The position numbers and the translations under genes are program-made. The notes under the pieces were generated by a model. The model saw only the letters and a program-made list of their open reading frames with translations, was not told where the DNA came from and did not search any database. Shown piece by piece: positions 48,801 through 60,411 of a stretch of DNA of 64,000 nucleotides; within the stretch, counting starts at the first letter, position 1, and each line of letters begins with the position of its first letter. The DNA is from Rhodamnia argentea. Taxonomy: Eukaryota; Streptophyta; Magnoliopsida; Myrtales; Myrtaceae. The stretch lies in the NCBI RefSeq assembly GCF_020921035.1, contig NC_063156.1, positions 26,274,283 through 26,338,282 on the forward strand, given 5' to 3'.

Positions 48801-49868
48801 TTAATATTTCCTCAAGAAACTTTGAGCTATACGCCCGTTTCCTCCATCCGGATAGAACCCACCGGGCTTGTATTCACTACCACTGCCATAGATTATCCTC
48901 AGTATCTCCGGCGGTGACCGCGAGTACGACAGTGAGTCCACATCCGCCGACAACACGTTGCTCGTGGTTCGATTCTCAGCCCCCAGCTCCTTGGGGACCA
49001 TGATGCCCTCGTCCTTCAGCCCACACATGGCCAGCCTGTTCCTGAGCCCCGACAGACGGCCAGTGAACTCGGCCACGGTCATGTCATAGGGTTCGAGCTT
49101 TTCATCCGCGCGTGCGTACAGCAGCGTCCTTAGCACCGCGTCCTGGCCCGACTCGACGCCCAACAGCGACGCGACCAACTACATACACACGTTGGAAACG
49201 AAAATAGATTACTTGACAGCCCATTAAAATTGGTTCAAAACTAAAGAGAAGGGTCAAAGAGTATATTGGCTTACGCTTTTGGAATTGTAGGTTTCGAGAT
49301 ATGGGATGGTGCCGACATAACCTACGAGTCCCACGTAGGGGATAAGATAGGATGCTAAGAGATAGTTCACAGTATTGCTGTATGGATTAAATGGAGGTTG
49401 CAGTTTGTAACCCACGGCTTGATCAAATATCGCTTCGAAATTCTGGGCACTCAGATTTAGCAGAGGCCTACGGATTCCACCAATCCTCGTGTAGATAGCC
49501 CTACACAATCAATCTACGTTTATACTAGCTTATACTCACGTGAAAAAATAGCTAAACTTTTACCTGAGATGGCCGACTTCTTGATAACCGAATTCCTCGA
49601 TAATGCGACAGGTGACAGGGTCGAGGTTGGCCTTCGCTCCCCCGACCGGCGGTGGACCGCCCTGGGCCAAGTACGGGGCGATGCTGTCAAGCCCTTGGCC
49701 AAGCGAGCCGCGCAGGAAGAACTCGGCCTCCAAGAACTCTAGGTTCATGGCGAATTGCACCCGGTCGACATCGCTGGCTTTGATGGGACTGCAATGGGAA
49801 TGGCAGGAGACCTTGTGAGAGAGAAACAGAAGAAAGAAGAAGGAGGCCAAGGGAGATGGGTTTCTCAT
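48801..49868 (-). CDS. PCC13-62: Desiccation-related PCC13-62-like protein, copy 2
   Basis: Exons 49868-49564, 49500-49275 and 49178-48801 give 302 residues with the same intron positions and phases as copy 1. The signal peptide is MRNPSPLASFFFLLFLSHKV. An upstream in-frame Met (MKASHTK) is possible. The ferritin-like core (DVDRVQFAMNLEFLEAEFF) and the tail GGFYPDGGNGRIAQSFL are intact. The last residues are LRKY instead of LKKD as in copies 1 and 3. Nearly all other differences from copy 1 are scattered substitutions, so the gene is probably functional. Expected location is extracellular, by signal peptide. Confidence 0.9.
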
Positions 49869-49938
49869 TTTGGTGTGAGATGCCTTCATACTGTGTGGAA
49901 AGCGGAAATAATGCATGCACGGAATTAGATTGCATAAG

Positions 49939-49950
49939 CTATTTATATAG
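49939..49950 (-). promoter_or_regulatory. TATA box of PCC13-62 copy 2
   Basis: Minus-strand 'ctatataaatag', at the same distance from the start codon as in copies 1 and 3. Confidence 0.7.
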
Positions 49951-50249
49951 TGAAGTGGTGAGAGAGCACAGGACGAAAGCACCTGAAAGTCAGATTTAAA
50001 ATTAAAGTCGTGGGATGGCCTCAGCCCCAAATTTGCACGCGCTTAGCTAATACTAAGGTTACTTGAGTATGTAACTTATAGTTGCATAAGGGACCTTCCA
50101 GTTTATTTGAAAAGTCGTTAGTCATAAAGAGTCGAACAAGCTAAAGTTATTTTTGAATTTATTTACGCAAGCCTGCACGGAAGAGGGCTTAAGGACAAGG
50201 CACTTGTCCATACTCATGTTCCATCCATTTATAAGGAGTACCGTCCGAG

Positions 50250-50550
50250 AAAATTGTCCAAAAAAATTCTAAACCTATTGCGTGTTAGCCTATTCTATCA
50301 TAAATATTTTAATTTTACCAATTGAATCGTAAAATTTTTTCACGTCTTGCCAATTGAGTTAATCAGGCTAATTTCGACCGGCAACCGCCGACATGGACAA
50401 ATTTTAGTAAGGATTAATACCATAAAAATCTCAAACCGATACACATGTGACAAATTTATCTCAAATTATTTTTTTTACCACCAAAAATCTCAAACTAGTA
50501 CACCCGTGACAAATTTATCACAAACTAGCACATTTGTGACAAAGTTACCA
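50250..50550. repeat. Truncated MITE with nested repeat, copy 2 side
   Basis: Counterpart of 22262-22560, with the same left arm and the same switch into 'aaaatctcaaac' repeats. Confidence 0.55.
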
Positions 50551-51349
50551 TCCGTTAGTTTTCTAACCCATCTTAAACAGCGACCCAAGATTATCACCTT
50601 TAAATATGCGAACCACAATTATAAAGTAGAGGAATTTACGCATATTTTTTGGATCCATCTTTCTTAATGTTGGATTTACGAAAGGCCAATCCTCAAGAGA
50701 TTCTCCTCTATAATCCCCTTGATCACTGGCTTCAATGATACTGCCCTTACTATTGCGTTCTATAACTGCTCCTTATGTGCAAATATTTGTCCATTAAGGT
50801 TTAGAGGAGAGACTTGAGTTATATTTATAGAGTTTATAACCCAACCTCCTCATTATGGATAAGTTTTAACTCGACCCACACTATCTAGTCCCATATTAGA
50901 TTAATTAGAAAACTGTATATCTTTTCTTTATTAGACTAATTAAAAATTACAATAATAATTAATAAAGCTCATATAATATTCTTACATTACAAACCACGCG
51001 AACGTTATAACCCTAGTTAAGTTAAACTTAATTTTCTCGATGTCGACGGACTGTGTATTTCCTAATTTCCCAAGTCATTTTCCCCCTTTTCTACTCAATA
51101 ATTTTGTCCCCATATTATCTAGCAAAGGTGAGCTTAATTATCACGTCCGGAAAATTTCGGGCAGGGGGTTAGGTCGTCACGAGGATCTTTCGTTAGATAT
51201 GGAAAAATCTGCACGTTCGATTTTTGGACTTGACGTGCGTTGGATCATGCTGGTAGTTGCTACCTCCGCATGTGGTCCCGTCTTTCGACTCATCTAGGTA
51301 GACCCATCGGTCAGGTCAAATCATTATTGCGACGCTGAAAAAAATCATG

Positions 51350-51500
51350 CACGGGAAATGATCAAAAAATTTATAGACCTTTTTGACGATTTATAAATTC
51401 AATCTTAAATATTTTGATAATTTATCAATTCAGTCATAAATATTTTAATTATGTCATATTATTCCTAAAGTTTTTTACAATTTGCTAATTTAGTTCTAAA
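51350..51500. repeat. Left part of a split family A MITE
   Basis: Matches the left arm at 23388 as far as 'gctaatttagttctaaaaac'. It then stops and resumes at 54066. Confidence 0.6.
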
Positions 51501-53870
51501 AACAACGAGTCATTCTTATGCGCCCAAGGGCACCATTTAAGTCTCAAACTTGATTATAACCATTACAAACAAGGCCGTCCAACATGATAACTATGTCATC
51601 CCAAGCTCCAACGCAAGACCCTTCGCTAGATCCAAGTCAGAATCGGAGGCCGACCATAAAATAGTTCGTTTGAGCTCGTTCGGAGGACGAATTGAGCACC
51701 GTTTTCTCCTACGCGACCGTAAGATCATGGGCAATGTGCATATGAGGACTGGTTGTCCAGAAAGTGGACATAATTTCGTGAGTTTGAAAAAACAGAAGCT
51801 GGACGAGGAGACCCACAATTCGTCCGGCGTGATTCGGACTTCATTATTCTTTGTACATGTTCTCAGGCAAGTGGACTTCTATCCTTACTACTATGCTACT
51901 CATTTATCGTTCATTTGAGCATGAATCATCGATGTTTAAAATTGATATGTCAGTCGATGAATTGGTTTGCATGGTGAGGATCTAAAATTTGGGGGTTGAC
52001 GAAGAGGCTAGGACGAACTACACATGCGGTTGCTAGTGTTCTTACGAATCAGTACTTAGTTGCGATGCGTAGAAGCGGTCACGAACGAGTGGACCGTTTA
52101 ACTGAACACTGGTTGGACGTTAACTCTGTTTGCAAGTTTTAGATCTCGGTACATTAGTTTTCCTTGAGTTCGAGTGAATTAATTTAATGGACAGATCTCA
52201 TTAAGGACGTCGGACCGAGTTGGTTGTGAGGGTTAGGACTCGGCCATGGTTGCGATGGGCTTTGCTTGAGTTGCTTGTTGTTATTATTAGCATGGATAAA
52301 TTGAACGTCAAGATATAATGATTCATGAGTGGATTGACGGAATTGGGCATTGGTTAGCGGTAACGAGTTAGAACAGGTTCGGTTTAGATGTGAGAGGTGC
52401 CGAATCTGCCAAATACATTGTACTATTAGTGCTATTGACGCTAGTGAAGGTAACGTCCATGAAATTGAGGTCATTTGAATTGAGTTGGTTGCGGGTTGTG
52501 TGTGGATTCACAAGAGAGGAACGACCTTGGTTTAGCACGAGAGTTGTAGTATGGGTATTGTGGCTTGCACAGTGATCGATCACTTATGGACCTTAGTACA
52601 AGAGGTTCTGTTTGATTGAATAATTGATACCTGCATTCTTGTATAGAGGGTTGCATATGCATTACATTTGCATTTCATCACACTCATATGTGAATGGGAT
52701 TGAGGCCACAGAAATGTTTACGAGCTCAATTGTTCCCCGAGGGAGACGGGATGCCGGCACCAGGAGGACCGCATAGAATAATGCGATTACCTCGGAGTGA
52801 GGATTCCACGATGGGGAGTTGTCATGAAGGCCGACAAGGATAGGTCGGGCAAAAATAATAAGATCACGAGTCATAAGGACTCGGGTACATGATAATACAA
52901 GGCTTATCCGGGAGAGTTACATTCATCCATCCACATCGTTCCCGTGCATGATTCGTCTATACATATGCATGTCGAAGTGGTATGAATTGATTGCTAAGTT
53001 AGGTGCGGGTTCGAGTGGTGAGCCAAGTGGGCATTAAAGTGATTAGATCTACCTGCTAAGTTATTAGAATGAGTTGAAAATATAACTGGGATTGGCAGAG
53101 AATCATCAATTGGATGTGAAATGGAGTCAACGCTATTGGGGCATTCAGCCTCGAGATTGAGGGAAGAAATTCGTGGCTCCTTTGGTTCGTTGTGTTAGGA
53201 TTATCTATTATACCTCGAACATCTTGAATTCCTTTCGGTCATCGGATCATAGATGTTGTTGTGCTTAGGTTCTATTGCTTGTCCATTTATCAAGATTTGC
53301 TTGACTGAATGGGTGAATGGACAGCCTAACCATTAAGCTAGAAGTTTTACTTGCCGAGCTGTTGTTAGCTTACCCCTATTAAGGGACTAATTTTCAGATA
53401 CTCGAATAAGGAATGGATCGAGCCATGAAGACGGTGACGAAGACGAAACTTGTTGAGGATACCGATAGGATGAGAATAGTCCTCGTTGTTGTAATACTTG
53501 AACCGTCGTTTAAAAAAAAAAACCTTTTCCAAAAGGAGAATTTGTATGTGTATAATCCACTTGTGAATTTCAACTTAATAAGATTTGAAATCTTCCGTTG
53601 CATGATAACATTTAACTACTAATTATATTACTTCGGCGAGACGGCCTGGGACATTACGGCTCTGCGGGTTGCAACGGAGTGGGATGCGACAACCTTAAGT
53701 TGGTATCAAGAAGTTTGTTACCGAAAACATGACATAAAGAAAGGAAGAAGTCCACCGAAACTTACTTGGAAAAAAATAGTAAAACAAGATTTAATGAAGT
53801 GCGAAATAGATTAGTGTACGGTTTATCTTAGGACGGAGTGGAGGAAAGCTATTAGCATTGTAGATGAGCA
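51501..53870 (+). mobile_element. LTR retrotransposon remnant (probable gypsy-type), fossil
   Basis: A long non-coding stretch ends in 'gcgacaaccttaag', followed at 53701 by 'tggtatcaag'. That resembles an initiator-Met tRNA primer-binding site and the usual end of a plant LTR. The text resembles LTRs of gypsy-type elements as I recall them ('gagggagacgggatgcc', 'aggactcgggtac'). No coding domain is present, so it is a fragment without its body. Ends are uncertain. Confidence 0.45.
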
Positions 53871-53939
53871 GAATTCCTATGTTCCAAACTGTCCTTTTTA
53901 GTTCATTTTTTCCTATATATATTTAAATATTTTTATTTT

Positions 53940-54062
53940 TATATATTTATTTTTTATATAATTATTTCTTTTTCCTCAATCGGTCTTGCTTTTGTTTTAT
54001 TTATTTTTAGGTTCATCGACCGCTGACCTCAACTAATTTGGGATAAAGGTAATGTTGATGTT
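53940..54062 (+). mobile_element. 3' end of an RTE-type LINE
   Basis: 'ctcaactaatttgggataaag' style sequence followed by a 'gttgatgttgatg' tail is the usual 3' terminus of plant RTE-clade non-LTR elements and their SINE partners. Only the tail is present, so the copy is strongly 5'-truncated. Confidence 0.5.
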
Positions 54063-54065
54063 GAT

Positions 54066-54650
54066 GTCAATTTAATCCTTCTAGCCAACTTTGATCGAAA
54101 ACTGCCGAGATGACGTCACGTTAGCTTTGGCCGTTCTACGTGCCACGACTAGAGGCGACGTGGATAATTTTTGCATTTTTTATTTTTTTTTTAAATTTTC
54201 TGATTATTTTACTCTTCTTTTCTTTTTTTCATTTCTTTTTTTTTCCAACTGCGGGCCCATCGCCAAGGGCTGCGATCATCACTCAGATCCAGCGGGGCAC
54301 AATTCGCCGAGACTAGGCGAGGGTCGACTAGCGACCTCACCGGCCCAAGATTGGAAAAACAATAAAAGAAGAAAAAAGAAAGGGAAAAAATAAAATAAAA
54401 TAATTACAAAATCAATGAAATTGTAAAAATTGTTCACGTCAAAGCGCCCGTCATGCCACGTAGAATGGCCGGTGCTGAATAGACCACATGTCAGAGATTT
54501 TTTTTTTTATCAAAATTGGCCGGATGCTACATTGTCAAATTGTCAAATATTTTAGGATTAAATTGATAAATTGATTAAAAAAAAAGTTTGAGACTAAATT
54601 GGTATAATTGAAAAGTTTATGATTGACTTGGCAAAAAGTTTAGGTTTCAA
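54066..54650. repeat. Right part of a split family A MITE
   Basis: Picks up where 51500 stops, at 'gtcaatttaatccttctagc', and continues through the GC-rich centre to the right arm. It closely parallels 23550-24173. Confidence 0.6.
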
Positions 54651-55129
54651 GTTTTAAAAACTAGGAAACCCGTTTCGACAAGTAAGTTCCGGGTTCCAAA
54701 TGTAATATGAACCGACTTTGGAACCACTCATCTCTATCGCTATCTTGCATTTCCCAATTTTGGTATCTATTTCTTTCAGAAGCCAATGTCACACCTCTCG
54801 GATAACCTGCGAAAATCAAACTAGACACGAAAGTCTTGAATCATATTTAGTCAATCTCAGATTACTTTTTATACTTAAACTCGGGGATGCTAGGGATTTT
54901 TTTAAAATGTAAGTAGGTTTTTATTACTTAACTTGTCTACATGATGACTCTACCTATTATCGTTTTGGAAGGCAAATAAGCACAAGATTAGAAGGGAGAA
55001 TGAAAAGAAAATCACAAACAAATAGACTTAGTTAAATATGATAAGGTAATCATTTATTATTGTGGGACGTAACGAGTATAGGAAAAGCAGTGTTTCATTA
55101 TTCTCAATTAGCATGCATCACTATATCCC

Positions 55130-56193
55130 TTAATCTTTCTTCAAGAAACTCTGAGCTATACGCCCGTTTCCTCCATCCGGATAGAACCCACCGGGCTTGT
55201 ATTCACTGCCACTGCCATAGATTATTCTTAGCATCTCCGGCGGTGTCCGCGAGTACGACAATGAGTCCACCTCCGCCGACAACACGTTGCTCGTGGTTCG
55301 GTTCTCAGCCCCCAGCTCCTTGGGGACCATGATGCCCTCCTTCAGCCCGCACATGGCCAGCTTGTTCCTGAGCCCCGACAGACGGCCAGTGAAATCGGCC
55401 ACGGTCATGTTATAGGGTACGACCTTTTCGTCCGCACGTGCGTACAGCAACGTCCTTAGCACCGCGTCCTGGCCCGACTCAACGCCCAACAGCGATGCAA
55501 CCAACTAGATATACACGTTGGAAATGAAAATAGATTACTTGACAACCCATTAAAATTGGTTCAAAACTGAAGAGAGGGTCAAAGAGTATATTGGCTTACG
55601 CTTTTGGAATTGTAGGTTTCGAGACGTGGGATGGTGCCCACATAACCTACGAGTCCCACGTAGGGGATAAGATAAGATGCTAAGAGATAGTTCACAGTAC
55701 TTCTATATGGATTGAATGGAGGTTGCAGTTTGTGACCCACGGCTTGATCAAATATCGCTTCGAAATTCTGGGCACTTAGATTTAGCAAAGGCCTGCGGAT
55801 TCCACCAATTCTCGTGTAGATAGCCCTGCACAATCAATCTACGTTTATACTGGCTAATACTCATGTGAAAAAATAGCTAAACTTTTACCTGAGATGGCCA
55901 ACTTCTTGATAACCGAATTCCTCGATGATGCGATAGGTGACGGGGTCGAGGTTGGCCTTCGCTCCCCCGACCGGCGGCGGACCTCCCTGGGCCAAGTACG
56001 GGGCGAAGCTGTCAAGCCCTTGGCCAAGCGAGCCCTGCAGGAAGAACTCGGCCTCCAAGAACTCCAGGTTCATGGCGAATTGCACCCGGTCGACATCGCT
56101 GGCTTCGATGGGATCGCAATGCGAGTCGCAGGTGACCTTGTGAGAGAGAAGCAGAAGGAAGAAGAAGGAGGAGAAAAAAGACGGGTTTCTCAT
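55130..56193 (-). CDS. PCC13-62: Desiccation-related PCC13-62-like protein, copy 3
   Basis: Exons 56193-55889, 55825-55600 and 55504-55130 give 301 residues, one less than the other copies through loss of an Asp codon (GLKEGIMV for GLKDEGIMV). The signal peptide is MRNPSFFSSFFFLLLLSHKV. The upstream Met of copies 1 and 2 is Ile here, which supports the shorter start for all three. The ferritin-like helix and C-terminal GGFYPDGGNGRIAQSFLKKD are intact. Splice sites are in phase, and there is no sign of decay. Confidence 0.9.
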
Positions 56194-56263
56194 TTTGGTG
56201 TGAGATGTCTTTATACTGTGTGGAAAGCGGAAGCAATGCATGCATGGAATTAGACTGCATAAG

Positions 56264-56275
56264 CTATTTATATAG
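56264..56275 (-). promoter_or_regulatory. TATA box of PCC13-62 copy 3
   Basis: Minus-strand 'ctatataaatag', identical to copies 1 and 2. Confidence 0.7.
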
Positions 56276-56564
56276 TGATGTGGTGAGAGAGCACAGGACG
56301 TGAGCACCTGAAAGTCAAATTTATAATTAAAGTCGCGGAATGGTCTCAGCCCTAAATTTGCATGCCCTTAGCTAATGCTAAAGTCAGTTCAGTATTTAAC
56401 TTATAGTTGAATGAGGGGGACCTTCCAGCTTCTTTGAAAAGTCATTCGGGATAAAGAGTCGTTGAAATTAAAGTCATTCACGCTTGCCTATACGCAAGCG
56501 GGCTTAAGATCAAGGCACTCGTCCACATTCACGTTTCATCAATTTATCGAGAGTTCTATATTGG

Positions 56565-57085
56565 AAAAATTGTCTAAAAAGTCCTAAACCTATTAAACTT
56601 TAGCCAATTTAGTCATAAACATTTTAATTTCGCTAATTAAGTCTTAAATCTTTTCACATTTTGTCATTTAAGCCCATCCGGCCAATTTTAACCCGAAATT
56701 ATTGATATGGACTCCGGTCGTCTTACATGGCACGGCCGATGGTAACGTGAACAAATTTTAATAATATTTCAACTTTTTGAATTTTAAAGTATTTAATTTT
56801 TTTTATTTTTTATTTTTTTTATTTTCTCTTCTTTTCTTTGTTTTTTTCCTTACCGTAGCCTCACCGGCCATTGTAAGAAGGAGAAAACAAAGAAAACATA
56901 ACAAAAAAAGAAAAATATCATAATATTATCAAAATTTATCCACTTCGGTGTCGGCCATTCCATGTAGGACGATCGAAGTCCATGTCATCGGTTTTCGGTT
57001 AAAATTGGTCGGATTGACTCAATTGACAAAATATGAAAAATTTTATAATTCAATTGATAAAATTAAATGTTTAAGATGACGAAAG
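56565..57085. repeat. MULE-like MITE, family A, upstream of copy 3
   Basis: Both arms are present (left 'ggaaaaattgtctaaaaagtc', right inverted). It sits at the same position relative to the gene as the truncated elements upstream of copies 1 and 2, so it appears to be the fuller version of one ancestral insertion. Confidence 0.6.
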
Positions 57086-58274
57086 TACCTTTTTTTCGGT
57101 CCTCATAGAAACAAAAAAACAATGCTATTATTTTGTGAAAAAATAATGATCCGAACATTAATTTTCTACTGATTGTTTGTATTGCTTAGAAAGATCGGTC
57201 AACGAAAAATATTTCTATTTTCGAAAACAATCTAAGGTTAAAAATTTTCTTTGATGAATAAAGCCATATTTTTCTTGAAACATTTTTCAAATCATTGGTC
57301 TCTTGGCGAGCAAACACAACCAAGTATCCGATGTGCGATAGAGATTTAATTGTTTGATTCGTTAAGCTGGATTAATTAGGGGAATCGACGTGGACGCTCA
57401 TTCGATGACGAAAAATGAACTTCTTGGCCTAGATCTCTGCTTCCGGTTGCGTCTCATAATACAATTACAACTCGTTGTTCTTTCAAAGTTGCATTGATAA
57501 GGGTAATAAAGATCCGATAATTAATGTTTTAGGGATATTCTTTTCCAAGTTGTCATCACTAACCGTACGGATGTAAGGAAACGATGTTGAATTAAGCTCA
57601 TCTCTCTTCGTCAGGGCAAGTGATAGTCGATCTAAATTATATGGGTTTTGGTGAAAATTAGGTCAGCCCTCTCCTGCTTTTGCAAATCGAAATACCTGAT
57701 TTGTAAGATTGGAAAAATGCAATCGAGTTGGCTAATGACCGTGTTTTTGGGTGATCTTGAGCCTCTCTTACCCTAAAAGTTAACTCAAAAAGCAAGACTT
57801 TTTATCACACTTAAAAACCGACCAACTAGCGCATTCCACAACCAATGTGGGATAAACCCCAATAATCTCTTCCTCACACATCGGACTTAGAATTAGGTGT
57901 ACAATTACAACTAAATAAAGAATAAAAATGAGAAAGAGAAATCGGAACACAAAGGTTTATCCCGGTTCAGTTGCCTCCAAGAGCGGATTCTACTATAATA
58001 AGCACCCATCACCTCTCTGTCACAACTCTCAACATGAGATTATATATAAACTTAGTAGTTATTCATAGGCTCAAACCCAAATTACAAATAAATTACGGGC
58101 TCAAATCATAAATACCCTCTAGCACCCAAGGGGCTCTGCCCCCTTGAGACTCTCACTGGGGCAACTCCTCCGGAGTATGGACCACTTCCAATAGATGTAA
58201 GTCGAACTTACGAAAAAATTGTAACCTCTCTCTCTCTCTCTCTTTGCAATTTCTTTCAAGGAGGTGCTATTTTC
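57086..58274. other. Intergenic, no gene recognised
   Basis: Contains a dispersed repeat near 57765-57855 ending 'caatgtgggataaa', related to 3615-3705, and a (CT)n run at 58226-58244. No gene seen. Confidence 0.4.
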
Positions 58275-59235
58275 GGCAAAAGGACACTTTTAGTGCCAAA
58301 AGTTATGTACGGAGATCACTTTGATGTTAAGAGTTTCAATCGGAACACTTTAGTGCCAAGTCGGAGACAAAAGGATCACTTTGGTCTCTCCGAAGAAATT
58401 TTTCGACCAAAATCGTCACGTGCCATTAATAATTAATTTTTAATGAATAATGACATTTAAAAAAAAAGTCCATGTGGACTTCTGCACTTTAAAATGAATC
58501 AAATTCAAATTAAAAATTAGCTAAAAATTAAATTTATTTAAAATACAAACTTTGTTTAAACTAAAATTAAAAATAAGCTAAAAAAATTAACAAAAAACCT
58601 TAAACTTAATATATATATATATATATACACACACACATATATTGTTTTTGGGTAGAGAATTAGGCGGCGAGGGCCCCCACTATCGTTGTTAATGGCTAGC
58701 GATGGTGGGGTATGGCCAACAAGGAGCCCCTGCCACGAGCCGACAGACCCTTGCTTGCCCCCGACATGGGCTTAGCGACCCCACTAGCCATGCCCCACTC
58801 TCGCCGACCATTACCGGCGGCAAGGGCCGTGCAAGCTCTGACCGCCTATTTTTCAAGTTCACCTTTTTTTTTTTTTTTTTGAGTTTTAACTTTTTTTTTT
58901 GTTAATTTTAACCTAATTTTTCAATTTATTTTGAAAAAAATTATAATTTTAATTTTTCCAATTTTTTTATTTTTGTAAATTAATTAAGTTTGTATTTTTA
59001 TTTTAATATTTTTTTTCATTTTTTATATTTTTTAATTGTCGATTGGACCTCGCCGGAGTCACATCAGCTTCAAATAATAATAAAATAATGTCACGTCACT
59101 TTTCCGACAAAGCAAATCGAACTTGGGACTGAAACGATCATTTTTCAAAGAACTTGCATTAAAGTAATCAGATTAAAACTTTTTGCATCAAAATAATCTC
59201 CGTACATAACTTTTGACATTAAAAATGCAGCCATC
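58275..59235. repeat. Large inverted-repeat element, family C
   Basis: The left arm has 'ccaaaagttatgtacggaga' and 'gaacactttagtgcc'. The right arm has the complement of 'caaaagttatgtacggag'. The centre (58660-58860) is GC-rich with 'gatggtgggg' words. An (AT)n(AC)n microsatellite lies at 58609-58643. About 960 bp in total. Confidence 0.65.
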
Positions 59236-60411
59236 TTTGATAGTCTTTTAACTCATTTGTAACGTTGTCCACCGAATCGGCTATGCTATTCATTGGGGAA
59301 GGTTTATTAGGTGGAGAGTAGAGGCACAAGGTTATTTGATATGAGCACATTTGCTCCTTTAGTTTTCTCTCCATAGAACGGGGCAATCCTTACCAACGCA
59401 TTCAGACGGAATGTTCACGTATCTAAGATAACGCCCGGTTCACAAGGGTGTTGGCGTGTCCCACGGACTTTCGATGAAAGATATCCCGACTGGAATAAGA
59501 GACCAAATTCGAATCGAGCACTTAACCATTGAGCTAAGGATTTTGCTCATTACATGTACATGATGAGGATTTTGCTTATAAACATTCACCAAAAAGTACT
59601 GTTATCTCTCTCTCGATCTCTCGACCTCTCGACATGGAGTGTCCGGTGGGGGGCTTCAATCAGAATGCGTATAGTTAAGGTAGGTGAACCTCCTGCCTTA
59701 ACAAAAATAAGACTAGCTAACGTTTTCGAATAGATGTTGAGTAGTAGATGCACCTGAAGATGGTCCAAAACCATCGGATTTATGGCCCTAAATAGCAACC
59801 GGAAAGGAGGGTAAGATTATAGCATGACAACTTAAGGATTAAGCAATAGCCGAAGTCTTATAAGAAACTTCACAATGAAGAAGCACCAGAACTAAATGAC
59901 GAGACAAATTGACAATGCATAGGGTAAGGGAAAGAGATGAAATCTCCCCTTTGTATACTTCCCAAGTAACGATAAACCGACAACCGATTTTTCCAACAAC
60001 TCGAGGGTTAGGATGCTTCGATTGATGTAAAGCAATGCTTGAGCGAACTAGGATGTCTTCGTGATTTACTGTGAATAATTCCTCGACTACCTAAAGAAGC
60101 AAGGACATTAGAGTACGATAATCAATAGGAGCAAGTGCTTCAATCTTCTGCTATCAATTCAACTTTGAATTCTACGGTGCCGATAGATGTGCTTAGTCAA
60201 TTCAACTTTGAATTCTACGGGGCAGTTCCTTGCTACCTGATTAAAGACTAGGGCTTACCACCCAGATGAAGATTGGGTTTATGATGTCACTGGGTAAAAC
60301 AAAGTGCAACATGATTATTGTGGCAACAAACAAAAATCTACTGGATTATAAACAGCATTACACAAAATTTATAGCTCTGCCTAGTGTCATACCATTTTGA
60401 GCACCAGATCT
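59236..60411. other. Intergenic, no gene recognised
   Basis: A 70-codon minus frame at 59586-59798 has no recognisable domain. The last part is probably 3' untranslated sequence of FOLD2. Confidence 0.4.

Larger units (their letters stand above)
48390..57085. repeat. Duplicated block B of the PCC13-62 cluster
   Basis: The order is: downstream flank (48390-48790), PCC13-62 copy 2, upstream flank with truncated MITE (50030-51030), spacer X (51035-51345), MITE left part (51350-51500), nested insertion (51501-54065), MITE right part (54066-54650), hAT-like remnant (54640-54735), downstream flank (54735-55125), PCC13-62 copy 3, upstream flank and MITE (56565-57085). Without the nested insertion the repeat period is about 3.8 kb, close to the 4.3 kb in block A. 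Confidence 0.75.

Noticed and set aside
58609-58643. Alternating AT/AC tract as a regulatory or replication feature
   Set aside because: It is a simple microsatellite inside an inverted-repeat element and nothing else supports a function.
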